Assembly (NCBI RefSeq): GCF_000317575.1
Contig: NC_019748.1
Coordinates: 3,740,501 to 3,804,500 of the forward strand
Direction of reading: 5' to 3'
Origin: Stanieria cyanosphaera PCC 7437
Lineage (GTDB): Bacteria; Cyanobacteriota; Cyanobacteriia; Cyanobacteriales; Xenococcaceae
Length of the DNA stretch: 64,000 nt
The notes beneath the pieces are model-generated. The model did no database searches. It was not told the DNA's origin and was given only the letters and a program-made list of their open reading frames with translations. Each line of letters starts with the position of its first letter. Position 1 is the first letter of the stretch. This document shows, piece by piece, positions 17,491 to 28,104 of this stretch. Position numbers and translations under genes: made by a program.

Positions 17491-19245
17491 ATGTTGCATT
17501 TACTGAATTATTTTAAAACTTGGTTAATAGTTATTATTGCAATTACCAATCTGAGTTTAACTGCTTGTAGTCAGGTAATTGAAAATTCCCAAGCAACTCA
17601 AGTTCCCCAACTAGTCCAAGCAATTCTCAGTGATCCCAAAACCTTCAATCCCGTCTTATCTTCTGATGCTACTAGTAGTAGTGTGGGTAGTATGATTTTA
17701 GAAGGTTTAATCAAAGAAAACCCAATTACAGGGGAAAATGAACCAGCTTTAGCTGAATCTTGGGAAATTTCTGAAGATAAATTAAGTATTATTTTTACTC
17801 TCAAACCAGGTTTAAAATGGTCTGACGGGCATCCGCTAACAGCAGAAGATGTAGTGTTTAGCTACAATCAACTTTATCTCAATGAAGCAATACCAACAGG
17901 TGCGAGAGATGTAATTCGTATCGGTCAAAGTGGTGCTTTACCCAAGGTACGCAAACTCAACGATCTACAAGTAGAATTTACTATTCCCGAACCTTTTGCA
18001 CCTTTTTTAGGTAGTACTAGTTTATCAATTTTACCAGCCCACATTCTTAAAGAAACTGTTGAAAAAAAAGACCAAAATGGTAACCCTGTTTTTCTTTCTA
18101 CTTGGTCAGTTGATACTCCTCCAGAAAAAATTGTTGCCAGTGGTGCTTATAAATTAAAAAGTTATGCCACTTCTCAACGAATTGTGTTTGAAAAAAATCC
18201 TAATTATTGGCAAAAAGACGAACAAGGTAATCAACTTCCTTATATTCAAAAAGTTATTTGGGAAATTGTCGAATCAACCGATACTTCTTTATTACAATTT
18301 CGTTCAGGTGGTTTAGACTCAATGAGCATTTCTCCTGACTATTTTTCTTTACTCAAAAAAGAAGAAAATCGCGGTAATTTTACCATTTATAATGGTGGAC
18401 CTGATTACGGAACTAACTTTATTGCTTTTAATTTAAATAAAGGAACTAAGGAAGGTAAGCCTTTAGTTGGAGTTAATAAATCGCGCTGGTTTAATGATGT
18501 TAAATTCCGTCAAGCAATTTCCTATGCCATTGACCGTCAACGGATGGTTAATAATATTTATCGAGGTTTAGGAGAACCACAAACATCTCCAATTTCCGTA
18601 CAATCTCCTTATTATTATCAAGGTTTACAAGGTTATACTTATAATCCCGACAAAGCCAAGCAACTGCTTCAAGAAGCAGGATTTCAATATAACAATCAAC
18701 AAGAATTATTAGATGCCGATGGTAATCGAGTTCGTTTTAATTTAAATACTAATGCTGGTAATAAAATTCGCGAAGCAATGGGTTCACAAATTAAAGAAGA
18801 TTTAGGAAAAATTGGCATCAAAGTGGATTTTAGTCCAATTGCTTTTAATGTTTTAGTAGACCGTTTAGATAACTCTTTAGAATGGGAATGTATTTTGCTT
18901 GGTTTAACAGGAGGAAATGAACCTAATAACGGAGCAAATATTTGGTTTACTGATGGAAATCTTCATATGTTTAATCAAGATAAACCAGGAATTGAAGGAA
19001 GAAAAGTAGCAGATTGGGAAACAGAAATTAGTCAGCTTTTTATTAAGGGTGCTAGAGAATTAGATGAAGCTAAACGCAAAGAAATTTATGCAGAAATCCA
19101 AAAAAAAGCCGAATACTATCTTCCTTTTATTTATCTAGTTAATCCTTTAGCATTAGGTGCAGTACGTAATAATATTCAACCGATTCAATATTCAGCTTTG
19201 GGTGGTGCATTTTGGAATTTAGAAGAGTTAAAAATAACAGAGTAA
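17491..19245 (+). CDS. Peptide/nickel-type ABC transporter substrate-binding lipoprotein
   Basis: 584 residues from the ATG at 17491 with GAAGGG upstream; a TTG directly before it would add one residue. A lipoprotein signal ends in LTAC with the lipidated Cys at 26. The body matches the DppA/OppA family (SBP_bac_5): DPKTFNPVLSSDATS, then ITGENEPALAESWEIS, LTAEDVVFSYNQL and KFRQAISYAIDRQRM. It should deliver oligopeptides or similar solutes to a permease in the plasma membrane. No permease or ATPase gene is adjacent, so it is an orphan receptor. The insertion-sequence debris ends just upstream and may have brought or disrupted its promoter. Confidence 0.92.
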   Translation: MLHLLNYFKTWLIVIIAITNLSLTACSQVIENSQATQVPQLVQAILSDPKTFNPVLSSDATSSSVGSMILEGLIKENPITGENEPALAESWEISEDKLSIIFTLKPGLKWSDGHPLTAEDVVFSYNQLYLNEAIPTGARDVIRIGQSGALPKVRKLNDLQVEFTIPEPFAPFLGSTSLSILPAHILKETVEKKDQNGNPVFLSTWSVDTPPEKIVASGAYKLKSYATSQRIVFEKNPNYWQKDEQGNQLPYIQKVIWEIVESTDTSLLQFRSGGLDSMSISPDYFSLLKKEENRGNFTIYNGGPDYGTNFIAFNLNKGTKEGKPLVGVNKSRWFNDVKFRQAISYAIDRQRMVNNIYRGLGEPQTSPISVQSPYYYQGLQGYTYNPDKAKQLLQEAGFQYNNQQELLDADGNRVRFNLNTNAGNKIREAMGSQIKEDLGKIGIKVDFSPIAFNVLVDRLDNSLEWECILLGLTGGNEPNNGANIWFTDGNLHMFNQDKPGIEGRKVADWETEISQLFIKGARELDEAKRKEIYAEIQKKAEYYLPFIYLVNPLALGAVRNNIQPIQYSALGGAFWNLEELKITE

Positions 19246-19262
19246 GATAAATAATTTTTGCT

Positions 19263-21068
19263 TTATTGAACTGTTTTAATTACTGGTAAATGACTCAAAG
19301 GCACAGTAAAAGTAACAGTAGAACCTAAACCTTCACCCATACTATAAAAAGAAATTGTTCCACCCATTGCTTCGATCAATTTTTGGGAAATTGCTAAACC
19401 TAAACCTGTACCACCGTAGGATTTAGTTCGAGAACCATCTACTTGAAAGAAATTTTCAAACAATTTATCTTGTTTTTCTAAAGATACGCCAATTCCTGTA
19501 TCGGCAACACTGATTTTTACTAAACCAGGGAATTCTCGCTCTTGAATATAAGTTTTCTTTTTGCTTATTTCGGCACTAATAACGATTCCGCCTTCATGGG
19601 TAAATTTGATCGCATTACCTACCAAATTCAACATTACCTGAAGTAAACGTTGATAATTACCACAGAGCGTTACAGGAGTAAGAGTTGCAGGAAGTTTGAG
19701 TTGCAGACTGAGATGTTTTTGTTCTGCTTGAGTACGAATGAGGTTGTCAACGTCTTGAAATAATTCGTCCAACTCTACCTCGGTTAATTCTAATTCCATT
19801 TTCCCTGCTTCAATTTTGGCAATGTCGAGGATGTCGTTAATTAAATTGAGCAGGTGAATTGAAGATTTATAGGCTTCTTGAATAAATTCTTGTTGTTCTT
19901 CCGGATCGTCTGCCATTCCTTCCAACAACAGTTTGAGAAAACCAATGATGCCATTAAGAGGGGTACGAAGTTCGTGAGAAGTGTTGGCTAAAAAATCGCT
20001 TTTGAGGCGGTTTGCTTCTTCAGCCTTAAAACTAGCTTGTTCTAATTCTTGATACAATTGAGCATGAGCGATCGCAGTTCCCACTTGTTCGGCTAGATCT
20101 TGTAACAATTCCATTTCTGCCACAGTCCAATAACGATAGCGATCGCATTGTTGCAGACAAATTAAAGCATTTTCTTGATTATTATAGGCAGTGGAAACTA
20201 CCAAAACTGATTTTTGCTGATAGGGATCATTGTCTAACAAATCTACAGCGACAGGATGACGAGATTTTAGAGCTTGTCGTAGGTAAAGTTCTGCTTTCCA
20301 ATTGAGACTTAATCCCAACATAGAACGATACCCTGTCTGAAGATATTCAGCTTCTACTTTGAGGTCTTTTTTATTAGAACCATAAGAAAGAATTAAACAA
20401 CGACTAACTGAAAGCGCGCTCCCAAGACTATTAACTGTTTCTTGCCAAATGGTATCAAGATCGAGACTGCAACGAATCTTGCGAGAGATCTGTTTGAGAA
20501 GTTTATGATAACTATAAAGCGGTAAATTGCCTCCGTTGTTAAGCAAAGATATTTCCAAATCTTTGAGAAGATGTCCCATTACCAATACTGACATCGATTC
20601 TCCTTGAGCAGGCAAAATTGGGCTAATAACCAATTCAAAAGGAAAAAATTGCTCTTGATATTGAAACAAACAATAACATTGTTCTGGAATGCGTCTTTGA
20701 ATAACTCGCAGAATTTTTTGATAGTATGCTTGGATATCGATTGGGGTAAAAATTTCTTCTAAAGCTGAACCAACAACCTGCTCTTGGTTTAATCCAAGCT
20801 CTTTGCCTCCTTCCCACCAAAAAGAAAGATACTTACCACAACGGTCTTGAGTATAAACCAATTCTGCTCCCAAATGTTGCCAATAAATTGAGCTTGCTTG
20901 CGTAGGAGCAATTTGACTATTAACAAGTTCTGAATTAAATCCAGTGAACATTAGCAAGTAAATTTCAGGGTTGGAGTTGACGACAAGAAGCCGAACTTGG
21001 TTCGAGATCTGATCGTCGTGTTGACACAGTTCAAGCAAAATCTGCCGTAAGACAGCAAGATACTTCAA
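19263..21068 (-). CDS. Sensor histidine kinase with GAF domain
   Basis: 601 residues. The N-terminal 150 residues look PAS-like (GAELVYTQDRCGKYLSFWWEG), then a GAF domain occupies about 190-340 (CSLDLDTIWQETVNSLGSAL to AEQVGTAIAHAQLY). The histidine kinase core follows, with the phosphoacceptor His near 363 in ANTSHELRTPLNG, N-box LVGNAIKFT, VADTGIGV and GGTGLGLAIS. No transmembrane helix and no receiver domain are visible, so it is probably a soluble sensor that may bind a tetrapyrrole or a small ligand in the GAF; no phytochrome-type Cys motif was recognised. The start is a TTG without a clear ribosome binding site. No response regulator lies beside it. Confidence 0.9.
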   Translation of the reverse strand: MKYLAVLRQILLELCQHDDQISNQVRLLVVNSNPEIYLLMFTGFNSELVNSQIAPTQASSIYWQHLGAELVYTQDRCGKYLSFWWEGGKELGLNQEQVVGSALEEIFTPIDIQAYYQKILRVIQRRIPEQCYCLFQYQEQFFPFELVISPILPAQGESMSVLVMGHLLKDLEISLLNNGGNLPLYSYHKLLKQISRKIRCSLDLDTIWQETVNSLGSALSVSRCLILSYGSNKKDLKVEAEYLQTGYRSMLGLSLNWKAELYLRQALKSRHPVAVDLLDNDPYQQKSVLVVSTAYNNQENALICLQQCDRYRYWTVAEMELLQDLAEQVGTAIAHAQLYQELEQASFKAEEANRLKSDFLANTSHELRTPLNGIIGFLKLLLEGMADDPEEQQEFIQEAYKSSIHLLNLINDILDIAKIEAGKMELELTEVELDELFQDVDNLIRTQAEQKHLSLQLKLPATLTPVTLCGNYQRLLQVMLNLVGNAIKFTHEGGIVISAEISKKKTYIQEREFPGLVKISVADTGIGVSLEKQDKLFENFFQVDGSRTKSYGGTGLGLAISQKLIEAMGGTISFYSMGEGLGSTVTFTVPLSHLPVIKTVQ

Positions 21069-21319
21069 GACAGGAGTAGCGATCGCTTTTAGAATTAACT
21101 GCCAGTTTTACTTGTCACAAGCAAAAAACAGTTAACTTTTATTAATGTTTTTCTCCTTTTGTTCAAGGCAGTATTTTCGACTCAAATCAAAATGTCAGCC
21201 TCTTCCCTGAAACTATAACCTATAGATATCTCAGGTAGCGATATCTAAATTAAATTTCAGTAGCGAATAATGGTGATAATCCTTACTCTAGCTACTGCTG
21301 GTGCAATTAGTTCAGTTTT

Positions 21320-21550
21320 TTAGTCGTTCCATTCACCTCTTGGTGGTAAAGGTGGATTACGGCGAAAAGTACGAGTAAGGTCTTGATCGGTTTCTCGTTC
21401 ACCTCTAAGCCATTGTTTAATGGCAGTTTCTATAACTCGGTTAGGATCATTGGTTAGATGCTTAATCTGTTCTAAAGTTTCTGCATCTAGTTGGATGGAA
21501 ATTTCGACTCTTTCGGCAGAACGTTCGTGCTGCACGGCATTATCGTTCAT
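21320..21550 (-). CDS. Small ribbon-helix-helix-like protein
   Basis: 76 residues. Residues about 13-50 (VEISIQLDAETLEQIKHL, then NRVIETAIKQWLRGE) have the strand-helix-helix pattern of CopG/Arc-type DNA-binding proteins, often antitoxins or transcriptional regulators. The C-terminal tail is Arg/Pro-rich (TRTFRRNPPLPPRGEW). No toxin gene is next to it. It is a lone gene between the histidine kinase and lepA. Confidence 0.6.
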   Translation of the reverse strand: MNDNAVQHERSAERVEISIQLDAETLEQIKHLTNDPNRVIETAIKQWLRGERETDQDLTRTFRRNPPLPPRGEWND

Positions 21551-21714
21551 AGGCTTTGTTTGCTTGCTCTAGTAAGTATTGTAACTGTTATGACTAAATC
21601 TATAACTAATTAAATTCGGATAAAATCAGGAGATAGTAGAAGATTAAATAAATTCAACATTAAAATAGTTTAAGTATTACTAATTTTTACTTATCCCTAA
21701 TTAAGCGTTCTTAT

Positions 21715-23526
21715 ATGACCGACGTTCCCGTCTCTCAAATTCGTAACTTCTCTATTATTGCTCACATCGATCACGGTAAATCCACTCTAGCAGATCGGAT
21801 GCTACAGCAGACTGGTACCGTCAACGCTAGAGAAATGAAAGAGCAATTCCTCGACAATATGGATTTAGAAAGGGAACGGGGAATTACCATTAAGCTACAA
21901 GCTGCTAGAATGAATTATCTGGCGAAAGATGGTCAGCAATACGTAATTAACCTAATTGATACTCCTGGTCACGTAGATTTTTCATATGAAGTATCTCGTT
22001 CTTTAGCTGCCTGTGAAGGAGCTTTGTTGGTAGTAGATTCTTCTCAAGGAGTAGAGGCTCAAACTTTGGCTAATGTTTATTTGGCTTTAGAAAACGATTT
22101 AGAAATTATTCCTGTTTTAAATAAAATTGATTTACCTGGTGCTGAACCAGAACGAGTCGCTCAGGAAATTGAAGAGGTCATTGGTTTAGACTGTAGCAAT
22201 ATTATTAAGGCTTCTGCTAAAGCAGGAATTGGTATTGATGAAATTTTAGAATCGATTGTTCATCTAGTGCCACCGCCCAGGGATACTGTAGACCAGCCTC
22301 TACGAGCGTTGATTTTTGACAGTTATTATGATTCTTATCGCGGTGTCATCGTTTATTTCCGAGTCATGGATGGTAAAGTCAGAAAAGGCGATCGCGTTCG
22401 CTTAATGGCTTCTGGGAAAGAATACGAAATTGATGAACTTGGTGTACTTTCTCCTAATCAAATTCAAGTAGATGAACTTCATGCAGGGGAAGTAGGATAC
22501 ATTGCTGCTGCAATTAAAACCGTAGAAGATGCACGGGTTGGGGATACGATCACTTTAGCTCAAAAACCAGCCAAAGAACCTTTACCTGGCTACACCGAAG
22601 CTAAACCAATGGTTTTCTGTGGTTTATTTCCTACCGATTCGGATCAATACGAAGATTTGAGGGATGCCTTAGAAAAATTAAAACTCAATGACGCAGCCCT
22701 TTCCTATGAACCCGAAACTTCCAGTGCCATGGGGTTTGGTTTCCGCTGCGGTTTCTTAGGTTTACTACACATGGAAATCGTTCAAGAAAGATTAGAACGA
22801 GAATACAATCTAGAGTTAATTACCACCGCACCATCAGTAATTTATCGTGTGACAACTATCGATGGTGGAGTGATTGAAATTGATAATCCCAGTTTGTTAC
22901 CACCACCACAAAAACGATTAAAAATTGAAGAACCTTATATCAAGATCGAAATTGTTACACCTGAAAACTTTGTCGGAACTTTGATGGATTTGTGTCAGAC
23001 TCGGCGCGGTGTCTTTACCGATATGAAATATTTTACTCAAAGCCGTACCTGCTTAATTTATGAGTTGCCTCTAGCAGAAGTAGTAACCGACTTTTTCGAT
23101 CAGCTTAAATCCCGTACTCGTGGTTATGCCAGCATGGAATATAGTTTGCTTGGTTATCGGGAAAATGATTTAGTTAAATTAGATATCTTGGTTAATGGTG
23201 ATGGAGTAGATGCTCTTTCTACCATTGTTCATCGTGACAAAGCTTATTATGTAGGTAGGGCTTTAACAGAAAAATTAAAAGAATTAATTCCTCGTCATCA
23301 ATTCAAAGTCCCAATTCAAGCTGCGATCGGTGCTAAAATCATCGCTAGCGAACATATTCCTGCTTTGCGAAAGGATGTTTTGGCTAAGTGTTACGGTGGC
23401 GACATTTCACGGAAAAAGAAACTACTACAAAAGCAAGCTAAAGGTAAAAAACGCATGAAAGCTATTGGTACAGTAGATGTTCCTCAAGAAGCTTTTATGG
23501 CTGTTTTAAAATTAGAACAACAATAA
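21715..23526 (+). CDS. lepA: Elongation factor 4 (LepA)
   Basis: 603 residues, the standard LepA length. GTPase motifs [19 protein letters not shown] and NKIDLPGA are present, together with the LepA-specific C-terminal domain ([30 protein letters not shown], then [13 protein letters not shown]). EF4 acts on the ribosome, promoting back-translocation or helping subunit biogenesis, and can associate with the membrane. Single-gene transcription unit followed by a hairpin terminator. Confidence 0.97.
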   Translation: MTDVPVSQIRNFSIIAHIDHGKSTLADRMLQQTGTVNAREMKEQFLDNMDLERERGITIKLQAARMNYLAKDGQQYVINLIDTPGHVDFSYEVSRSLAACEGALLVVDSSQGVEAQTLANVYLALENDLEIIPVLNKIDLPGAEPERVAQEIEEVIGLDCSNIIKASAKAGIGIDEILESIVHLVPPPRDTVDQPLRALIFDSYYDSYRGVIVYFRVMDGKVRKGDRVRLMASGKEYEIDELGVLSPNQIQVDELHAGEVGYIAAAIKTVEDARVGDTITLAQKPAKEPLPGYTEAKPMVFCGLFPTDSDQYEDLRDALEKLKLNDAALSYEPETSSAMGFGFRCGFLGLLHMEIVQERLEREYNLELITTAPSVIYRVTTIDGGVIEIDNPSLLPPPQKRLKIEEPYIKIEIVTPENFVGTLMDLCQTRRGVFTDMKYFTQSRTCLIYELPLAEVVTDFFDQLKSRTRGYASMEYSLLGYRENDLVKLDILVNGDGVDALSTIVHRDKAYYVGRALTEKLKELIPRHQFKVPIQAAIGAKIIASEHIPALRKDVLAKCYGGDISRKKKLLQKQAKGKKRMKAIGTVDVPQEAFMAVLKLEQQ

Positions 23527-23599
23527 ACGTTGACAAACATTCAATTGTGGCTGGCACAGCGTATTAGTGTTTCACCATAATATTAAATATTTTTACAAG

Positions 23600-23646
23600 C
23601 CTGGGAGGAAAAAATTAAGCTTATTTCTCTCAGGTAAAATTTTTAT
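23600..23646 (+). terminator. Probable lepA terminator
   Basis: Stem CCTGGGAG (23600-23607) with CTCTCAGG (23627-23634), one G-T pair, then TAAAATTTTTATA. It lies 74 bases after the lepA stop. Confidence 0.55.
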
Positions 23647-24044
23647 AGCGGTTTTCAAGTTTAAGAGTACAATCAACCCCTTAGTTTGTTGTTAATTGTA
23701 ATTAAGAATGGGCAATCAACTTTGACAAAACCTATCTCACTGATTTAATCAACTTTATATATCAGGGTTTTTACTTTAGACGAGGTACAAAAAATACTTA
23801 ATTTTTGGTTGCTGTTTAATTTAAATGTAGTTCATAAGTCTGAAACTTGTTATAAATTAAGTTAATGCGATCGCGTAAAATTTTAAGTCAAAAAAGCCAA
23901 ATCAATAATTTATTTATTGTTTATTTATAAATTTTGATTAGCTGATTTAAATCACCTTGAATCTCGTAATTATTGGTTATTTGTTTATGTCTTGAATCAA
24001 GTCAAATATTTTCAATTTAATCACTACTATAATTTGTAGAAAAA
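23647..24044. other. Gene-free AT-rich region
   Basis: No credible ORF on either strand; one HIP1 site near 23868. Nothing else was recognised. Confidence 0.5.
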
Positions 24045-24368
24045 ATGGGTTTAAAAATTGTTGAAAGCTTTGATAGCAGTTTTACTTTAGATTTAGAGCA
24101 GAAAACGGCATTGTTTGAATTATTAAAGAATAAAAATTTTTTAGAGCAAATTAGCCAACAAACTCAAAGGATTAAAGTAGAATTTACTGAATTATTATTT
24201 CAGCCAGTTCCTTACAGTATTAACACCCCTAAAGGGATGCCTGCTGAATTTGAATCTTATTACAATTCTGCTGATTATCTGGTAATTAATGTGCCACCAA
24301 ATTTTATGTTTAAAGCAAAGATATTTAAACCTAGTCGTCTTTGTGCAATTTATCGCAAAATTCAATAA
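24045..24368 (+). CDS. Hypothetical protein, 107 residues
   Basis: Starts MGLKIVESFDSSFTLDLEQ, with a helical N-terminal half and a C-terminal half rich in aromatic residues and prolines (ELLFQPVPYSI, then YLVINVPPNFMFKAKIF). No signal peptide, membrane helix or known motif was recognised. No strong ribosome binding site is present. It precedes the GIY-YIG gene on the same strand by 93 bases. It may be a real lineage-specific gene; confidence is limited. Confidence 0.5.
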   Translation: MGLKIVESFDSSFTLDLEQKTALFELLKNKNFLEQISQQTQRIKVEFTELLFQPVPYSINTPKGMPAEFESYYNSADYLVINVPPNFMFKAKIFKPSRLCAIYRKIQ

Positions 24369-24461
24369 CTTTTTTTTGCCTAATTGATAAATTGAAAACA
24401 GTCGAACAATTCTCATTTCAAAAAGTAATTCAAATTATCCAGTTCAAACACTAAATCAATT

Positions 24462-25001
24462 ATGACTGCCCAAACCGAAATCTCAACTCTTGCTACTCTT
24501 GACTACATTTATTATCTAAATGAGCAAGGTTGTCTTAATGAAGACTTTCAAGGAAAAATAGGAGTTTACGCAATTTTTGACCAAGAAAAAACTTTACAAT
24601 TTATTGGTTATTCTCGCGATATTTATCTTAGTCTGAAACAACATTTAGTTCGTCAACCTCAAAGTTGTTATTGGTTGAAAATACAAACTATTGATCGTCC
24701 TAACCGCACTATTTTAGAAGAAATACGTCAAACTTGGATTGCAGAAAATGGAAAAATTCCTCCAGGTAACGGCGAACAAGAAGTTCTGTGGAATCAACCG
24801 ATTGATACTAAATTTGCTATGACAGAAGAAGAAAAGGCACAATATCAAGTAAGCGATGAATTAGGACAAATTAAAATACTAAAAAAAGTTGCTAGAAGAA
24901 TAGAGGAACAAGTCAAGGAACAATTGAAACAAAGAGGGGTCACAATGGATATCCGTTTTAATCCTAAACTTAAAGAACAAGGTCTATTAGATTTAAAATA
25001 A
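24462..25001 (+). CDS. GIY-YIG nuclease-fold protein
   Basis: 179 residues. The GIY-YIG fold is seen at about 31-65: GVYAIFDQEK, then FIGYSRDIYLSLKQHL, where Gly-Val-Tyr and Ile-Gly-Tyr replace the GIY and YIG triplets and the catalytic-type Arg lies in YSRD. The C-terminal part is a charged helix (KILKKVARRIEEQVKEQLKQRG). Small cyanobacterial proteins of this type are of unknown function and whether they cleave DNA is untested. It is followed 82 bases later by a Ser/Thr kinase gene on the same strand. Confidence 0.75.
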   Translation: MTAQTEISTLATLDYIYYLNEQGCLNEDFQGKIGVYAIFDQEKTLQFIGYSRDIYLSLKQHLVRQPQSCYWLKIQTIDRPNRTILEEIRQTWIAENGKIPPGNGEQEVLWNQPIDTKFAMTEEEKAQYQVSDELGQIKILKKVARRIEEQVKEQLKQRGVTMDIRFNPKLKEQGLLDLK

Positions 25002-25083
25002 TCATTTTTATCAATAACGGACGAGGTATCGCTTAATCCCTATCGCTCATAGAGAATATCTCTAACTGATAACTGGTAATTGT

Positions 25084-26817
25084 ATGAAAGCTGCACTACT
25101 AAATAACCGCTATCGTATTTTAGAAACTATTGGCAGAGGAGGCTTTGGAGAAACATACTTAGCTGAAGATACTCATATGCCTTCCCAAAGAAAATGTGTT
25201 CTTAAGCAGCTTAAACCAATTGTTGAACAACCACATCTTCCTGAATGGGTTAAAGAGAGATTTCAGCGAGAAGCAGCGATTTTAGAAGAGTTAGGCGATG
25301 GTAATCGCCAAATTCCTTGTCTTTATGCTTATTTTTCCGAAGCAGATAAATTTTATCTAGTTCAAGAATGGATTGAAGGAGTTACTTTAGCCGAGAAGTG
25401 GCAGAATGAAGGAAATTTGGATGCTAGAGAAGTCCGACAAATTTTAGTGCAGCTTTTACCTGTATTAGATTTTGTTCATAGTAAACGCATCATTCATCGA
25501 GATATTAAACCAGAAAATATTATTATTAGATATCAAGATAATTTACCAGTATTAATTGATTTTGGCGCAGTTAAAGAAGCGATCGCAACTGTAGTTAATA
25601 CTAATAATAGTAGTGCTTTTTCTGCTGCAATTGGAACTCCTGGTTATATGCCTTCAGAACAAGCTGCTGGTCGTCCTGTTTATTCTAGCGATTTATACAG
25701 TTTGGGATTAACAGCTATCTTTCTCCTCACAGGAAAATCTCCTCAAGACTTACAAAGCGATCCTGGTACAGGTGAAATTATCTGGCAAGAATATGCGAGC
25801 AATATTGATCCCAAGTTAGTAGCAATTTTAACTCAAGCGATCAAATTTCATCCACGCGATCGCTTTACTACTGCTAGAGAAATGTTAGAGGCGTTAGACT
25901 CTTCTGTACCTTGGCAAAATTTGACCAAAAAAACTTTGGTAGTAGCACCAAAACAAGGAACTAATCAAAATAACTATCATATTCCTCGTCAAAAGGGTAA
26001 TACAGCAGCAGTAAAAGTTGATTCTTTTGAGGAAAAAAAGTCAGATAATTGGTTAGTTAATTTATTTCTCTTTTTATTATTAGCAGGAGGTTTAAGTGTT
26101 GGTGCATTTGTCGTTGGCTTTAGTTTCTTATCAAATATATGGAATAATCGTTCTCAACCATTACCACAAGCAACTCTAGAAGAACCAACCGAGCAAACTG
26201 AGTCTTTTCCTGCAATCAAAACTTTTCCAGAACTTGTTAAACCAAACAAACCAAAAGTCAAACCTAAAGCAGAAAATCAAACTAAATCAGAATTAGAAGC
26301 AAACAATAGTTTAGAAGAATCTGAACCAGAATCCGAGTTAGAATCAGAACCTCCTGAAGTAGTAATCGATACAAAAACCGAACCTGAACCCCAACCCGAA
26401 CCTCAACCAGAAATAAATGTTCCCATTATTAGAACAGGAAGTTCAGAAAATCAGCTTGTCAGTACTTTGGGTAAACCGACTTCCGAAAGACAAGACTGGC
26501 AAAAAGATAGTCGCACCCTAGTTTATCAAGACATTGTGCCTAACCAAGTTAATCTTAGTTATAAATCTGATGGTACAGGTAAAATTCGTCAAACTGATAT
26601 TGCTTTAGCTTCATCAATTAGTTTGGATGCCATGCAAGAAACCTTAAATGAACTTTTGGGCGGTAATGCACCATCAGATGTAACAGAAAAACTGAGACAA
26701 GTATATTCACGAGAAACTAAGTTTAGTTTTTTCAAAGTAGATAACTTGGAAGGAAAAGTAGAGCGAGATTCTAAAGACCGAATTACTATTTCGGTTTGGG
26801 AGTCTGGATATGAATAG
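25084..26817 (+). CDS. Serine/threonine protein kinase, single-pass, with C-terminal sensor region
   Basis: 577 residues. The kinase domain (about 8-280) has IGRGGFGETYLAED, the lysine in CVLKQLKP, HRDIKPEN (near residue 138), LIDFGAVKE and GTPGYMPSEQ. A transmembrane helix lies near 325-350. Then comes a linker rich in Glu/Pro/Lys (repeats such as EPQPEPQPE), and a C-terminal domain from about residue 455 (GSSENQLVSTLGKPTSERQDW) reminiscent of small periplasmic or lipoprotein-like folds. The layout suggests a cytosolic kinase controlled by an extracytoplasmic domain. Promoter and targets are unknown. Confidence 0.92.
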   Translation: MKAALLNNRYRILETIGRGGFGETYLAEDTHMPSQRKCVLKQLKPIVEQPHLPEWVKERFQREAAILEELGDGNRQIPCLYAYFSEADKFYLVQEWIEGVTLAEKWQNEGNLDAREVRQILVQLLPVLDFVHSKRIIHRDIKPENIIIRYQDNLPVLIDFGAVKEAIATVVNTNNSSAFSAAIGTPGYMPSEQAAGRPVYSSDLYSLGLTAIFLLTGKSPQDLQSDPGTGEIIWQEYASNIDPKLVAILTQAIKFHPRDRFTTAREMLEALDSSVPWQNLTKKTLVVAPKQGTNQNNYHIPRQKGNTAAVKVDSFEEKKSDNWLVNLFLFLLLAGGLSVGAFVVGFSFLSNIWNNRSQPLPQATLEEPTEQTESFPAIKTFPELVKPNKPKVKPKAENQTKSELEANNSLEESEPESELESEPPEVVIDTKTEPEPQPEPQPEINVPIIRTGSSENQLVSTLGKPTSERQDWQKDSRTLVYQDIVPNQVNLSYKSDGTGKIRQTDIALASSISLDAMQETLNELLGGNAPSDVTEKLRQVYSRETKFSFFKVDNLEGKVERDSKDRITISVWESGYE

Positions 26818-26864
26818 ATTTAAAATTATAGTTAAACTGATTATAGTAGAGAAATCAGTATGTA

Positions 26865-28103
26865 ATGAATCAGAAAAATAATCTTGATCCCCAACGCCAT
26901 ACAGAACCATCTGATCTGGCACTAAGATTAAGAAAGCATAGAAATCTTTTTCGACTTTTAGCGATCGCAGCAGGTCTAATTTTCCTTCAAGGATACATGA
27001 TTGCACCACTAATTCCCAGTTTGGCAGAGATTTTTAACGTTTCTGTCCAGGAAATAGGCATGATTGTTCCTATCTATATGTTGGCTTATGCTCTGACGGC
27101 GTTATTCTATGGAATTTTATCTGATCGTTTTGGTCGCTGGTCAATCATTCGTCTTTCTCTGATTATTTTTGTTATTTGCACAGGTTTAACCGCAACATCT
27201 CAAACTGCTGATCAAATGGCAATGTGGCGACTGCTAACCGGGATTGGTGCTAGTGGAGTGATTCCTCTAACGTTTGCTCTGGTCGGCGATTTGTTTCCCT
27301 TTGACCAACGAGGTAGCAAACTAGGGCTGATCTTTGCTGCAATGGAAGGAGGTATGGCTGCTGGTTCTGCTGGAGGATCGATTCTTGAACCTTTTGTCGG
27401 TTGGCGGATGTTATTCATCGGTACTGCTGTGATGGCAGGATTAGTACTTTGGCGTTTGAATCGCTATGGTGCGATGTTCGATACGGCTCAAGTAAAAAAA
27501 TTACCTACATTCCGTCAAGTATTTCAAGGCTATAGTAAAATTTTGCAAACTTTTCGAGGGCAACGAACATACGGCTATGTTTTGTGGAATGGTATTTACC
27601 ATGCTGGTGTTTTTACCTGGCTAGGACTTTATCTATCACAACGATTTGATATGAATGCCCTTAACATTGGTTTGACCATTCTTGGATATGGTATTCCTGG
27701 ACTGTTGTTCAATACGTTAATTGGCAAAGCCGTTGATCGTTGGGGAAGACGTTGGCTGATTCCCATTGGGCTATTAATGGCTGCATTAGCTGGCATTGCC
27801 ATGATTTTTGAGATTTCCCCACTAGAAACCACTATTCTTATTTTGATACTATCGTTAGGTTACGACTTAACTCAGCCTCTATTCGTCGGTATTGTAACGG
27901 ATTTGAGCGATGATGATAACCTAGGACAAACTATGGGGCTTAAGGTATTTACTCTGTTTACTGGATTTGGTATTGGTAGTTTAATTTTTGGCGAACTTCT
28001 TGATTTTGGTTTTGGCTGGTCTTTAGCTATTTTTGGAGGTATCCAGTTAATAGCAGGACTACTAGCTATTCCTTTTTTCTGGCAAGAGATTCCCCAACGA
28101 TGA
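26865..28103 (+). CDS. Major facilitator superfamily transporter
   Basis: 412 residues with twelve predicted helices. The MFS signature between helices 2 and 3 reads GILSDRFGRWSII, and a similar copy occurs between helices 8 and 9 (KAVDRWGRRWLIP). The layout resembles drug/proton antiporters and related exporters. Substrate is unknown. The gene lies 47 bases after the kinase gene on the same strand, and its stop is one base from the stop of convergent pipX. Confidence 0.9.
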   Translation: MNQKNNLDPQRHTEPSDLALRLRKHRNLFRLLAIAAGLIFLQGYMIAPLIPSLAEIFNVSVQEIGMIVPIYMLAYALTALFYGILSDRFGRWSIIRLSLIIFVICTGLTATSQTADQMAMWRLLTGIGASGVIPLTFALVGDLFPFDQRGSKLGLIFAAMEGGMAAGSAGGSILEPFVGWRMLFIGTAVMAGLVLWRLNRYGAMFDTAQVKKLPTFRQVFQGYSKILQTFRGQRTYGYVLWNGIYHAGVFTWLGLYLSQRFDMNALNIGLTILGYGIPGLLFNTLIGKAVDRWGRRWLIPIGLLMAALAGIAMIFEISPLETTILILILSLGYDLTQPLFVGIVTDLSDDDNLGQTMGLKVFTLFTGFGIGSLIFGELLDFGFGWSLAIFGGIQLIAGLLAIPFFWQEIPQR

Positions 28104-28104
28104 A